Source of the DNA: Gallionella sp. UBA6045
Lineage (GTDB): Bacteria > Pseudomonadota > Gammaproteobacteria > Burkholderiales > Gallionellaceae
DNA length: 23,326 bases
Assembly (NCBI GenBank): GCA_002429165.1
Contig: DIYV01000079.1
Coordinates: 12,496-35,821 of the forward strand
Direction: 5' to 3'
The notes beneath the pieces are model-generated. The model was not told the origin of the DNA. It saw nothing but the letters and a program-made list of their open reading frames with translations, and did no database searches. This document shows positions 6,788 through 15,403 of the stretch, in pieces. Every line of letters begins with the position of its first letter. Position 1 is the first letter of the stretch. The translations under genes and the position numbers were made by a program.

Positions 6788-7651
6788 ATGAATGCCACAA
6801 TAAGTTTGCCCATACCGTCTGCCGTTGGCAGCATGGAGAGCTATGTCCAAACAGTGAACCGCTTCCCGATTTTGTCCCAGGAGCTGGAGTTTGCTTTGGC
6901 GACGCGCTTCAAAACCGAAAACGATCTGGATGCCGCACGCGAATTGGTGCTTTCGCATTTGCGCGTAGTGGTTAGTGTAGCGAGGGGTTTTGCCGGTTAT
7001 GGGTTGCCGCAAGCCGATCTGATACAGGAGGGCAACATCGGCCTGATGAAAGCGGTGAAACGCTACGACCCGGAACGCGGAGTGCGTTTGGTGTCGTTCG
7101 CGCTGCACTGGATACGCGCCGAAATTCACGAATTCGTGGTGCGTAACTGGCGGCTGGTGAAGATTGCCACCACCAAGTCGCAGCGCAAACTGTTCTTCAA
7201 TCTGCGCAGCATGAAGAAGGGTCTGGAGCCGCTCAAGCCGCAACAAATCAGCGAGATCGCGCAACAGCTCAATGTCAGCGAACACGATGTGGTTGATATG
7301 GAAGCACGTTTCGCCGGGCATGAAGTCGCGTTGGAGCCTGGCGGAAGCGATGACGATGAAAGCTACGCGCCGATAAATTATCTGGCCGATAACGCGGAAC
7401 ATGAGCCGTCGCAGATTCTGGAAACCGCCGAACGCGAGCATCTGCAAACAACCGGCTTGGCAAATGCGTTGGCGGGGCTGGATGAACGCAGCCGCCGCAT
7501 CGTTGAGGCGCGCTGGCTGTGTGAAGAGGGAGCCGGCGCAACGCTGCATGACCTGGCCTCGGAATTCAATGTTTCGGCTGAGCGTATCCGCCAAATCGAA
7601 CAAAAGGCCATGAGCAAGATGCATACGACACTGGCTCAAGCAGCTGCCTAA
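6788..7651 (+). CDS. rpoH: RNA polymerase heat-shock sigma factor sigma-32
   Basis: A 287-residue sigma-70 family factor. Region 1.2/2.1 spans about 15-60; the core-binding segment with GYGLPQADLIQEGNIGLMKAV at 71-90, the melting and -10 recognition segment with RLVSFALHWIRAEIHEFV at 100-117, and the RpoH-box QRKLFFNLR at 132-140, which separates sigma-32 from other sigma factors, are all present. A C-terminal region 4.2 helix-turn-helix (ASEFNVSAERIRQIEQKAM) follows. Length matches E. coli RpoH (284). It directs transcription of heat-shock chaperone and protease genes. A strong AAAGGAGG precedes the ATG. The CIRCE operator on its promoter suggests control by the HrcA repressor. It ends at a bidirectional terminator. 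Confidence 0.96.
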   Translation: MNATISLPIPSAVGSMESYVQTVNRFPILSQELEFALATRFKTENDLDAARELVLSHLRVVVSVARGFAGYGLPQADLIQEGNIGLMKAVKRYDPERGVRLVSFALHWIRAEIHEFVVRNWRLVKIATTKSQRKLFFNLRSMKKGLEPLKPQQISEIAQQLNVSEHDVVDMEARFAGHEVALEPGGSDDDESYAPINYLADNAEHEPSQILETAEREHLQTTGLANALAGLDERSRRIVEARWLCEEGAGATLHDLASEFNVSAERIRQIEQKAMSKMHTTLAQAAA

Positions 7652-7670
7652 AGTCTTTGGCAGACAAAAC

Positions 7671-7699
7671 AAAAAAGCCGCAGGATATGCGGCTTTTTT
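7671..7699. terminator. Bidirectional rho-independent terminator between rpoH and sspB
   Basis: Twelve-bp perfect stem: A6 GCCGCA (7671-7682) against TGCGGC T6 (7688-7699), loop GGATA. It serves rpoH on the plus strand; on the minus strand it begins within the TAA stop of sspB (7698-7700), so the sspB stop codon overlaps the stem. Confidence 0.92.
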
Positions 7700-8096
7700 A
7701 TTTCACGATCTTCAAGCTGGGCTTGCGCGCTATTGATTTGGATTCCACATCGCCACCTGCCAAAGCGGGCGGCGGTTGCTGCAGGTCACCGCCTTGAAAC
7801 ATCAACCCCTGCCCCGTTTCCTTGGCAAATATGCCTATGGTTGCCACTACTGGCACCATGAGATCGAACGGCACACCGCCAAAGCGCCCGGTGCAGGTAA
7901 TCATCTCGTTGCCCAACTGCAGGTTGCGCACCGCGTCGGCACTGAGATTCAAGACGATTTCGCCGTCCTTCACATGGGAACGCGGAACCTCGGTATGTTC
8001 ATCAACCCGGACAGCCAGATAGGGAGTCATCCCGCTATCCACACACCATTCGTAAATCGCACGAATAAGATACGGTCGCGTGGATAAATCGCTCAC
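7698..8096 (-). CDS. sspB: ClpXP protease specificity-enhancing factor SspB
   Basis: A 132-residue protein homologous to SspB, the adaptor that delivers ssrA-tagged and other substrates to ClpXP. The conserved core RPYLIRAIYEWCVDSGMTPYL, DGEIVLNLS and CTGRFGGVP is present. The C-terminus KPSLKIVK corresponds to the ClpX-docking XB peptide (RPALRVVK in E. coli), joined by a variable linker. The start is the GTG at 8096, whose G/TGA overlaps the sspA stop (4-nt overlap), because homologues begin just before the RPYL block; a longer frame reaching 8225 only runs over sspA. It is translationally coupled to sspA and ends in a terminator. Confidence 0.92.
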   Translation of the reverse strand: MSDLSTRPYLIRAIYEWCVDSGMTPYLAVRVDEHTEVPRSHVKDGEIVLNLSADAVRNLQLGNEMITCTGRFGGVPFDLMVPVVATIGIFAKETGQGLMFQGGDLQQPPPALAGGDVESKSIARKPSLKIVK

Positions 8097-8692
8097 TTGC
8101 GCATTGCTCTTTCGGAGGGTGTCAGCGCATCGATAAAACCCTGACGGGAAAACAACCGCTCGGCATATTTCATCAGCGGCACTGCATCCTTGCCCATCTG
8201 GATGCCGTAATGGTCGAGCCGCCATAACATCGGTGCGATTGCCACATCCAGCATGGAAAACTCGTCTCCCAGCAAAAACTTCTGGGTGGCCAGAATCTGC
8301 GAGAGCTGGGTCAAATTGTCGCGAACGATCGCGCGCGCCTTATCGGCCGCCTTCGGCACACCGTGTTCCATCGCTTCAACCTGGCTGTATATCTCCTGTT
8401 CGAAGCGATGCAGGAACAATCGTGCACGGCCACGCATGACGGGATCGGGCGGCATCAGCTGAGGGTGCGGGAAGCGTTCATCAATATATTCGTTGATAAT
8501 GTTCGCTTCATACAACACCAGATCGCGCTCCACCAGCACCGGCACTTTTCCGTAGGGATTGATTGCCGCTACATCTTCAGACTTGTTCATCAAGTCCACG
8601 TCAATCACTTCGAAATCCATCCCTTTTTCGAACAGCACAATCCGACAGCGGTGACTAAAGGGACATGAAGTCCCCGAATACAATCTCATCAT
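8093..8692 (-). CDS. sspA: Stringent starvation protein A, GST-fold RNA polymerase-binding regulator
   Basis: A 199-residue glutathione-S-transferase-fold protein. The N-terminal thioredoxin-like domain has MRLYSGTSCPFSHRCRIVLFEKGMDFE and NPYGKVPVLVERDLVLYEANIINEYIDE. The surface motif FPHPQLMP near residues 74-81, which is the RNA-polymerase/sigma contact pocket of E. coli SspA (Pro-His-Pro), is kept, and the all-helical C-terminal domain follows. SspA is a transcription cofactor in stationary phase and stress. Two ATGs (8692, 8689) are possible. It begins 9 bp after the actF stop, so it is probably carried on the ACIII transcript, as sspAB follows petABC in other Betaproteobacteria. Confidence 0.95.
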   Translation of the reverse strand: MMRLYSGTSCPFSHRCRIVLFEKGMDFEVIDVDLMNKSEDVAAINPYGKVPVLVERDLVLYEANIINEYIDERFPHPQLMPPDPVMRGRARLFLHRFEQEIYSQVEAMEHGVPKAADKARAIVRDNLTQLSQILATQKFLLGDEFSMLDVAIAPMLWRLDHYGIQMGKDAVPLMKYAERLFSRQGFIDALTPSERAMRK

Positions 8693-8701
8693 AAATACAG
8701 A

Positions 8702-9718
8702 CTAACCTTTAACCAATTGGATGCTTTGCAAACGCATACGCACCAGGAAAAAACCTATTGTCGCGACCACAGCGCTAACTACTATCGCTGCCAAATACGG
8801 ATATGACCCAACACCACCATTAGCACCGGCTATCCAAACATAGCGCTCAAATATCGTGCCGATGATGATACAGGTTGCCACAGCAACGGTCGCATTGATA
8901 TTGTGCCGGGTGAACGGCATGGCAAGGGTAGAAAACGGAATCACCAGTTTCAAAGCGATCATTGCCCACCATATCACGGTGTAATCGCCATCCTGCATAC
9001 CATTTAGCCTATCCACTTCCTCCGGGATGTTGCCATACCAAATAGTCAGGTATTGCGCGAAGTAGGTATAAACCCACAACAACGTAAAAGCCAACATCAA
9101 TTGCGCGAGGTAATTATACACAAATGGCTTAACCGGATTCACCAATCTGTTCCGGCTGTTCAAAAAGTAGATCCAGATCACCAGGAATGACAGGAACATA
9201 CCGAAAAAGCTGACGAACTCCTGCATGCCAAAGATCCCGCTCTGCCAGCCAGGCACCATGAACATTTCGAAGTCCCATGCCACCATCGTACCGTAGACCA
9301 CATATACATAGGGTACCCAGCAGGCTATGGTGTGGAAACGTGCCGCATCTTCGGCGCTGCGCTCGCTGACCGCCTGGCGTTTGATGAAAATCCAGTGTAT
9401 CGCCATCGCAAGCAACATGCCAATAACTTCGCGCCATGCCAGGAATGTGAAGCCGTTCCAGGCAGAAACCACAAGTTTATGTTCCCCGACCAGTTTCACC
9501 CATGGAAAAGTCGCATCGGCATTGACCAGCAACACAACCAACAACACGAAAGCCAGCGGAAACAGGGCAAACAGGGAACTGGCCAAAAATCGGACTTCGT
9601 ATCTCCAGCGCGCACCCACCAGATGCAACACAGCAGATAGTGTCACCCCGCCAAGGGCGAGATAAAGCACCACCAGAAAATTTACGGTCAGAACCGACCA
9701 ATTGCTGTATGAAAACAT
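8702..9718 (-). CDS. actF: Alternative Complex III subunit ActF, membrane subunit
   Basis: A 338-residue very hydrophobic protein with about ten predicted membrane helices (for example around residues 10-32, 44-65, 87-110, 130-150, 170-190, 208-226, 252-270, 283-300 and 312-330). It is the last subunit in act order and is expected to be a shorter relative of the quinol-site subunit ActC, as in known ACIII complexes. Sequence landmarks include AWNGFTFLAWREVIGML, FFGMFLSFLVIWIYFLNSRNRLV and the WVYTYFAQYLTIWYGNIPEE stretch shared in style with ActC. AGGAG overlaps the actE stop and lies 8-10 nt before the ATG. It is followed after 9 bp by sspA. Confidence 0.92.
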   Translation of the reverse strand: MFSYSNWSVLTVNFLVVLYLALGGVTLSAVLHLVGARWRYEVRFLASSLFALFPLAFVLLVVLLVNADATFPWVKLVGEHKLVVSAWNGFTFLAWREVIGMLLAMAIHWIFIKRQAVSERSAEDAARFHTIACWVPYVYVVYGTMVAWDFEMFMVPGWQSGIFGMQEFVSFFGMFLSFLVIWIYFLNSRNRLVNPVKPFVYNYLAQLMLAFTLLWVYTYFAQYLTIWYGNIPEEVDRLNGMQDGDYTVIWWAMIALKLVIPFSTLAMPFTRHNINATVAVATCIIIGTIFERYVWIAGANGGVGSYPYLAAIVVSAVVATIGFFLVRMRLQSIQLVKG

Positions 9719-9730
9719 GTTGACGGTCTC

Positions 9731-10360
9731 CTATTTTGACTTCTGTGCAAATAAAGCACCCGCATGGGGTACGCCGACGGATGCCCCGCTGCTATGCAGC
9801 GACCCTGTCGCAGCAACCGCGGGTATTCCCCGTTTTTGCAGCACCGCGCGGACATAATCTATCACTTCCCAACGTTCGGTTGGGCTCAAATCAATCGCGT
9901 AAACCGGCATCACCGCACCACCGAAAGTCATCATGCCAAAGATGTAGCCATCGGGATAATCCGGTGAATTCCAGGAATGCAAATCATTGCTCGAGGTCAA
10001 GTTCCATGGTTGCAGTATCAGTTTGGCGCCCACATAACCATCGCCGGTGCCTGATTTTCCATGGCAGGGAACGCAATAAATCGAAAACAAACGATGTCCC
10101 ATATCTACTGATCTTGCAGTTATCGGAACCGGGTTTTTCAGCTTGAACGCGGCATCCTTATCCTTGACCTCTATCGAGGACGTTGGCGTACCCGGAACAG
10201 GCACCGAATGGCTCCGTAAAGGATACATACCGGGATTCGCCGGATCAACGCTTTCCTGGGGTTTGATACTGATCTGGTTACCCTGGTCCATGGACCACGG
10301 CCATGCATGTGCGAACGTGGGTGCAACCATCAATATAATCGCTAAGGATAACTTTTTCAT
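9731..10360 (-). CDS. actE: Alternative Complex III subunit ActE, monohaem cytochrome c
   Basis: A 209-residue exported cytochrome. The signal peptide MKKLSLAIILMVAPTFAHA ends at A19, and there is one CxxCH haem motif (CVPCH, residues 96-100). A possible axial Met sits in the GMMTFGGAVMPVYA segment about 50 residues later, followed by the LSPTERWEVIDYVRAVL helix, all typical of a class I monohaem domain. In ACIII, ActE relays electrons from the pentahaem ActA side to the acceptor. Its predicted signal has no lipobox Cys, so unlike some described ActE proteins it may be soluble or held only by contacts. The ATGA overlaps the actD stop by 4 nt, giving tight coupling. Confidence 0.93.
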   Translation of the reverse strand: MKKLSLAIILMVAPTFAHAWPWSMDQGNQISIKPQESVDPANPGMYPLRSHSVPVPGTPTSSIEVKDKDAAFKLKNPVPITARSVDMGHRLFSIYCVPCHGKSGTGDGYVGAKLILQPWNLTSSNDLHSWNSPDYPDGYIFGMMTFGGAVMPVYAIDLSPTERWEVIDYVRAVLQKRGIPAVAATGSLHSSGASVGVPHAGALFAQKSK

Positions 10361-10887
10361 TTCCCCGCCTCTTCCTGAATTTCCAATGCCCGGTGTTTAG
10401 TGAATATCGACTTCAGCGTTCCGCTTGCGGATTCATCAGCCTGCACCAAAATACCGATCTGGTCCTCGGATACCTTGGCGCTGTACAACGGCGAACGCCT
10501 GGCGGGCAAGCCCGCACAGATCAGGAAGCCAAGCACGGTAATATATACTCCCCCCAAAATGAACAATTCGTAAGTCAGCACGAAATTGGGCGGGAACGGT
10601 ACGATAGGTTTTCCGCCTTTCATTTGCGCAAAGAAGTTGCCCTGTGAAGCCGAAATCAACAGGAACATCAGCGCACCCATTCCGACAGCCCCGAACAAGG
10701 TGAACCACTGGACGCGGACTGGCCTGTCACCCAGGAACTCTTCCACTTCGGGATGCTCGATCGGCGATTTGACAATCATGTCCTTCTCGGCATTAAAGCC
10801 TTTGATCCCCAGATTGCGCAATTCGGTGACGACCTTTTCAGCCGCGTCAAAATCCGTGAATAACGCGAGTAAATGACGTTTGCTCAT
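10357..10887 (-). CDS. actD: Alternative Complex III subunit ActD (DUF3341)
   Basis: A 176-residue protein with the DUF3341 layout: a soluble N-terminal alpha/beta domain (LLALFTDFDAAEKVVTELRNLGI), two membrane helices (about residues 62-82 and 103-125), and a second small soluble domain (DQIGILVQADE...). ActD anchors and stabilises the complex and carries no cofactor. The ATG directly abuts the actC TAA stop and the gene overlaps actE by 4 nt, so actC-actD-actE must be cotranslated. Confidence 0.93.
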   Translation of the reverse strand: MSKRHLLALFTDFDAAEKVVTELRNLGIKGFNAEKDMIVKSPIEHPEVEEFLGDRPVRVQWFTLFGAVGMGALMFLLISASQGNFFAQMKGGKPIVPFPPNFVLTYELFILGGVYITVLGFLICAGLPARRSPLYSAKVSEDQIGILVQADESASGTLKSIFTKHRALEIQEEAGK

Positions 10888-12270
10888 TTAGTGTGCTCCC
10901 TTCCCGGCCGCTGCTAATTCGCCGGTTGCTTGCAGTTTTTTGGTTGCCAGACTGCGGTGATAAACCATTTCCTTCACTTCGTACATTGATACCGACGGGA
11001 ATATCTTGCAGAAAATCATGAACAGCATGGTAAACCAGCCGAAACTGCCGAACACGATGCCCCATTGCACCAGACTCGGCCACTGATTGTGATCCCAGGT
11101 CCACGGGTAATAGCCATCGGCGAAAGTCGGTGCAACAATCATCCAGCGCTCCAGCCACATGCCCAGGTTAAGCAGCAGCGAAACCGCGAACAGCACAGGA
11201 ATATTGGTTTGGAAACGTTTGAAAACCAGGATGAGTGGAACGACAGAAGCACAGAAGTTCATCATCCACCAGAATGGCGCATAGGTACCGGTGGCTTTCT
11301 CGAGCAGCAAGTGCTGGTCGTGCGGGTTATGCCCGAACCACGCCGTAGCGTATTCGACCCATACCAGGTATGTCCAGACCATTGAAATCGCGAAAGTCAG
11401 GCGCACGATTTTCTTCAGAATCGGCATTGTCATGTATTCCTCGAATTTGAATACATAACGCAAGATGATGAACAATGTAATGATCGCGGCACAACCGGAA
11501 TACAACGCTCCGGCCACGAAGTAGGGCGGGAAAGAGGTGATATGCCAGCCGGGTTGCTGAGACATCCCGAAATCGCTTGCCACGATGGAGTGTACCGATA
11601 CGGCCAGCGGAATCAGGAAGCAGGCGATGGTCAGATAAGTCATGCGGAAATTGCGCCACTGGCGGTCTGTTCCTTCCCAGCCCAAAGCCAACGCGGTATA
11701 CAGCTTCCTGCGCCAGCCAGAATGCATGTTGTCGCGGCAGATCGCCAGATCCGGGATCATCCCGATATACAGGAACAGGATCGACGAACTCAGGTAAGTA
11801 AAGATCGCCATCGCATCCCACAGCAGCGGCGACTGGAAGTTCGGCCACACCTGGCGCATATTCGGATACGGAAGGGCAAAGTAAATCTGCCAGATACGTC
11901 CAAGATGCACTGCCACAAACAGGCCGGCAGTCATCAGCGAAAATGTCGTCATGGCCTCGGCAAAACGATAGATCGGTTTGCGCCAGTCGGCATGCATCAA
12001 GTGCAGAATTGCCGACAGCAACGTACCCGAATGGCTCATACCTATCCAGAAGATGAAAGTTGCGATGTACAAACCCCACATGTGCGGATTGTCAAAATTT
12101 CCCACACCCAACCCGACGTTATACTGATACACCTCGCAGCCCACAGCTACGCCGACCATCGCAATTGCGATGAACAAAATCACCCAATACAGCTTCCTGG
12201 GATTTTCCAGGCTCTTGAGCACATCCTTGTTGATCTGTGCCCAGGCGATGTCTTCGCGAATATCTTTCAT
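10888..12270 (-). CDS. actC: Alternative Complex III subunit ActC, NrfD-like quinol-site subunit
   Basis: A 460-residue integral membrane protein of the NrfD/PsrC family with about ten membrane helices, two four-helix bundles plus flanking helices. Landmarks are MWGLYIATFIFWIGMSHSGTLLSAILHLMHADWRKPIYR (the conserved His-rich turn of the first bundle), LDxxxxx-free SSILFLYIGMIPDLAICRD, and WMMNFCASVVPLILVFKRFQ in the second bundle. In ACIII structures ActC holds the quinol site next to the Fe-S subunit and may take part in proton movement. The GTG/ATG choice is clear (ATG 12270). It lies 38 bp after actB2, the widest gap inside the operon apart from none other. Confidence 0.95.
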   Translation of the reverse strand: MKDIREDIAWAQINKDVLKSLENPRKLYWVILFIAIAMVGVAVGCEVYQYNVGLGVGNFDNPHMWGLYIATFIFWIGMSHSGTLLSAILHLMHADWRKPIYRFAEAMTTFSLMTAGLFVAVHLGRIWQIYFALPYPNMRQVWPNFQSPLLWDAMAIFTYLSSSILFLYIGMIPDLAICRDNMHSGWRRKLYTALALGWEGTDRQWRNFRMTYLTIACFLIPLAVSVHSIVASDFGMSQQPGWHITSFPPYFVAGALYSGCAAIITLFIILRYVFKFEEYMTMPILKKIVRLTFAISMVWTYLVWVEYATAWFGHNPHDQHLLLEKATGTYAPFWWMMNFCASVVPLILVFKRFQTNIPVLFAVSLLLNLGMWLERWMIVAPTFADGYYPWTWDHNQWPSLVQWGIVFGSFGWFTMLFMIFCKIFPSVSMYEVKEMVYHRSLATKKLQATGELAAAGKGAH

Positions 12271-12308
12271 CGTTTATTTCCTAAAGAAATTACAGTGATT
12301 ATGCCAAC

Positions 12309-13166
12309 TTAAATTTCGCTTTCGCGTACACGTTCCAAATACATGATCGAGGGATAAGGCGCCAGAAATTCATAAATCCGGTAACCGCGCAAATCGGTCC
12401 CGCCCTCTTCCTCATCCTTGACCTGCTCATGCTTATCCAGATCAACCTGCTGTGCCCTCCACTGCTTGTGCACTTTGGATTCCGGGTCGACCAGATTGCC
12501 AAAGCTGATGGCACTGGTCGGACATGCCTGCTGACAGGCGGTCTGCAACTCACCATCATCACGCACCAGGCGGCCCTGGGTCTTTGCGTCGATTTCGGCT
12601 CCCCTGATCCGCTGGATGCAGAAAGTGCATTTCTCCATCACACCCTTGCTGCGTACCGTCACATCCGGGTTCAACTGCATGTTCATTTCTGCAGGCCAGA
12701 CGTTGTCAGTGGTGGGGTAGTCATACCAGTTGAAATAGCGCACTTTGTACGGGCAGTTGGATGAGCAATAACGCGATCCGATGCAACGGTTGTAAATCTG
12801 CGAATTAAGGCCGTCGGGCGTATGGTTGGTGGCGCCTACCGGACACACTGTTTCGCACGGTGCAGCTTCGCATTGCTGGCACAGCATGGGCAGATAACGC
12901 GCCCCCCGATCCGGGAACTCGCGTCCGTCCTGGTCCCAGTAGCGCTCGATGCGCATCCAGTGCATCGCCTGGCCGTGCGCAAATTTCTCCTTGCCCACGA
13001 CCGGCAGATTATTTTCCGCATAACACGCGACCGAGCAGGCATTGCAGCCGCTGCATGCGTCAAGATCGATAGCCATCGCCCATTTGTAGGGGTTGTGCGG
13101 TACATCGCCGTCCGGATGGCGGTGACGAAACTCCGAGTAATTTTCAAATAAGGTGCTAATCGACAT
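12309..13166 (-). CDS. actB2: Alternative Complex III subunit ActB2, four-cluster ferredoxin subunit
   Basis: A 285-residue NrfC/PsrB-like protein with four Fe-S sites: [11 protein letters not shown] (C38, C41, C44, C48), [13 protein letters not shown] (C96, C99, C104, C108), [11 protein letters not shown] (C128, S131 where Cys is usual, C134, C138), and CTFC plus CQQAC (C180, C183, C211, C215). Loss of one Cys in the third site fits the one [3Fe-4S] plus three [4Fe-4S] set known for ACIII. It forms the electron wire between the quinol site in ActC and the haems of ActA. There is no signal peptide, so it must be exported by piggyback on the Tat signal of ActB1. In many ACIII operons this region is fused to ActB1; here it is a separate gene with AAGGAGAT before the ATG and a 2-bp gap. 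Confidence 0.95.
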   Translation of the reverse strand: MSISTLFENYSEFRHRHPDGDVPHNPYKWAMAIDLDACSGCNACSVACYAENNLPVVGKEKFAHGQAMHWMRIERYWDQDGREFPDRGARYLPMLCQQCEAAPCETVCPVGATNHTPDGLNSQIYNRCIGSRYCSSNCPYKVRYFNWYDYPTTDNVWPAEMNMQLNPDVTVRSKGVMEKCTFCIQRIRGAEIDAKTQGRLVRDDGELQTACQQACPTSAISFGNLVDPESKVHKQWRAQQVDLDKHEQVKDEEEGGTDLRGYRIYEFLAPYPSIMYLERVRESEI

Positions 13167-13168
13167 AT

Positions 13169-15388
13169 TTAGATCTCCTTCGAAAGGTTTGCTTTATCTG
13201 TGGCCATAAGCGGGACAATTTTTTGCCCTTCCTGGTTGCCGCCTACCGGACCTTCATCCTTGACCACGATCACGCGCTCGCCGGTTTTGCTGATTTTGAC
13301 GCGCGTCTCATGCAGCGCCAGTTCACCGGTTTCCTTGTCATACACCATATCCAGAATCTGGAAAGGGTTCACGCCATAACCCTTGGCATAACGGCCCATC
13401 GCCTCATGACCGCGACCCAACGGTATCGAAATCGCATCGGGATGTATCCCGGGGAAAATGTATGCCTGCACCTTGAGCGAGCCACTCTTGCTGCTCACCT
13501 CGACAATGTCACCTTCCACGATACCCAGTTCGGCAGCCTTTTTCGGATGAATTTCCACCCATGAATCCCACACGATCGTCGTCAAGGGATCGGGCGACTC
13601 CTGCAGCCAGGGTTGGTTGGTATTGCGACCATCGCGCAGGCTGGCGTTCACAGATGGAATCAGTTGCAAGGGATATTGCGCATCGATTGCCGAGGGTTCC
13701 GGCAGCGACAAACCTGCCGCACCGGATTTGACGGACAATGATGCGTGCTGGGCGCCATCAAGTTTGATGATGCCTTTGCTCAGCGTTTCATTCCAGAAAA
13801 TATCGTTATCTGCCTGATGAGCACCACCAAGTGCTGCCTTGTTCTGCAACACTGCTGCGCGCAAATATCCATAGTAATCATCGAACGGTTTGTATTCCGC
13901 GGCACGGCGTTGCTTCACCAAAGCCAGCAGGATATTGCCCATGCCACGGGTATCAGCGTGCAACTTTTCCATCAACGGCTGCTGGATATTGATTTGCGCA
14001 CCTTCCGCCATATACTCGGGAACCTGCGTGCCCCAGTCTTCCAATGCGGAATCGAGCGGCAACACCAGATCGGCCTGCAAGGCTGTTTCATCGAGGTATT
14101 GGGCAAACACCACCTTGAAACCCGCCTTGGCCATATTGTCTTTGAACTTCATCGCCGCCGGTGACGTGAACACCGGGTTGGCCCCGTAACTGAACAAGAC
14201 CTTGTACTTGCCGGCAGACAATCCATCATTCAGCGCCTTCAATGCAGCCGTATTGCCGGTTGCCGGGGCCATTTGCGGGAATGGCACGACGGCCGCAGCT
14301 TCAACCGTTTTGCCCACGTTGCCCAGCACCTGATTGAGCAGGTTGATCGCCGCGGCATTCTGCGAACCATGCGCGTAGCCTTCTGCCGCACTGCCCGCCA
14401 ACACCAGACTCGGTGTGCGTTCTTTGAGCAGGACTACGATCTTTTCGATCTGCTCACCCGACACGCCGGTATCCTTGCTGACGCGATCTTTGTCATAACC
14501 CTTCACTGCGGCGGCAATATCACCGGACATTTTTACCCCGTGTGCGCCCAGCGCATTGATGATACCCAGCGCCAGGATACCTTCCGTTCCGGGACGCACC
14601 ACCAGCCAGCGATCTGCATTCGCACCGGTAATGGTCATCTTGGATTCGACCTGCACCAGCACACCGCGCTGATGTCCACCCGCCCCTTTGCGGAACTGGG
14701 CATATTGCTGAGAAAAATTCACCGGAGAAACCCATGCACCCAGGAAGTCGGCACCAAATGACAGCACCACCCTGGCCTTGCTGATATTGAAGCGCGGCAT
14801 TTCCACGCCATAGGATTTCTTGTTGGCCGCACGCACTACGGCAGGGCCGATCGCTTCATACGCAAAATGATTCTTGCTGCCGATGCTGTCCATGTAATTG
14901 CCCAGCAGCACCTTGAGGTGGCCGCTCATACCCCCGGTCAGAAAAGCAACTTCATTGCCGCTCACGCCTTTCAACTTCTCGTCGATCAACGCGTAGGCCT
15001 TTTCCCATGTGATGGCTTCGCCGGAATCACCGGTGCGCAACAATGGCGCGCGAATGCGGTCGGGATTGTAGTGATTCTGCACACCCGCCTGCCCCAGGCC
15101 GCAGGTCTTGCCACGATTGATCGCGGACTCGGGATTGCCTTCCAGTTTCAGCACACGCCCCTCGCGGATACGCCCGGTGATACTGCAACCCGCATCGCAT
15201 TGCGCACAGGTCGAATTGAAATACACGCTGATACTGGGAATCATGTAGTCACTGGTCTCTACATACGAAACCACAGTTTCCTTGCCACTCTCGACCATGC
15301 CGTTACCGCAGCCGGTCAACGCAACTGCGGTGCCTCCCCAGCCCAGCACCTTCAGGAAATCACGCCGATCAAAATCGCTTTTCAACAT
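13169..15388 (-). CDS. actB1: Alternative Complex III subunit ActB1, molybdopterin-enzyme-like subunit
   Basis: A 739-residue protein of the molybdopterin oxidoreductase superfamily. The N-terminus has a twin-arginine signal DRRDFLK (residues 7-13) and then ALTGC with a lipobox-like Cys27, so it is predicted to be a Tat-exported lipoprotein. It keeps CxxCxxxC...C (C61, C64, C68, C96), the pattern for an N-terminal [4Fe-4S]. Middle segments such as [13 protein letters not shown] and [15 protein letters not shown] are typical of the family, and the C-terminal domain with [17 protein letters not shown] and [22 protein letters not shown] matches ACIII-type members, which hold no molybdenum. It is a structural partner of ActB2. 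The N-terminus is preceded by AGAGAGG. The tatABC genes lie 4 kb away. Confidence 0.93.
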   Translation of the reverse strand: MLKSDFDRRDFLKVLGWGGTAVALTGCGNGMVESGKETVVSYVETSDYMIPSISVYFNSTCAQCDAGCSITGRIREGRVLKLEGNPESAINRGKTCGLGQAGVQNHYNPDRIRAPLLRTGDSGEAITWEKAYALIDEKLKGVSGNEVAFLTGGMSGHLKVLLGNYMDSIGSKNHFAYEAIGPAVVRAANKKSYGVEMPRFNISKARVVLSFGADFLGAWVSPVNFSQQYAQFRKGAGGHQRGVLVQVESKMTITGANADRWLVVRPGTEGILALGIINALGAHGVKMSGDIAAAVKGYDKDRVSKDTGVSGEQIEKIVVLLKERTPSLVLAGSAAEGYAHGSQNAAAINLLNQVLGNVGKTVEAAAVVPFPQMAPATGNTAALKALNDGLSAGKYKVLFSYGANPVFTSPAAMKFKDNMAKAGFKVVFAQYLDETALQADLVLPLDSALEDWGTQVPEYMAEGAQINIQQPLMEKLHADTRGMGNILLALVKQRRAAEYKPFDDYYGYLRAAVLQNKAALGGAHQADNDIFWNETLSKGIIKLDGAQHASLSVKSGAAGLSLPEPSAIDAQYPLQLIPSVNASLRDGRNTNQPWLQESPDPLTTIVWDSWVEIHPKKAAELGIVEGDIVEVSSKSGSLKVQAYIFPGIHPDAISIPLGRGHEAMGRYAKGYGVNPFQILDMVYDKETGELALHETRVKISKTGERVIVVKDEGPVGGNQEGQKIVPLMATDKANLSKEI

Positions 15389-15403
15389 AACAACCTCTCT
15401 AAA

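Noticed and set aside
6728..7672. A 314-codon minus frame antisense to rpoH
   Set aside because: It is fully covered by the unambiguous rpoH gene and encodes no recognisable family.
7698..8225. Longer SspB start at 8225
   Set aside because: It would overlap sspA by over 130 bp; the GTG at 8096 with GTGA overlap matches the family.
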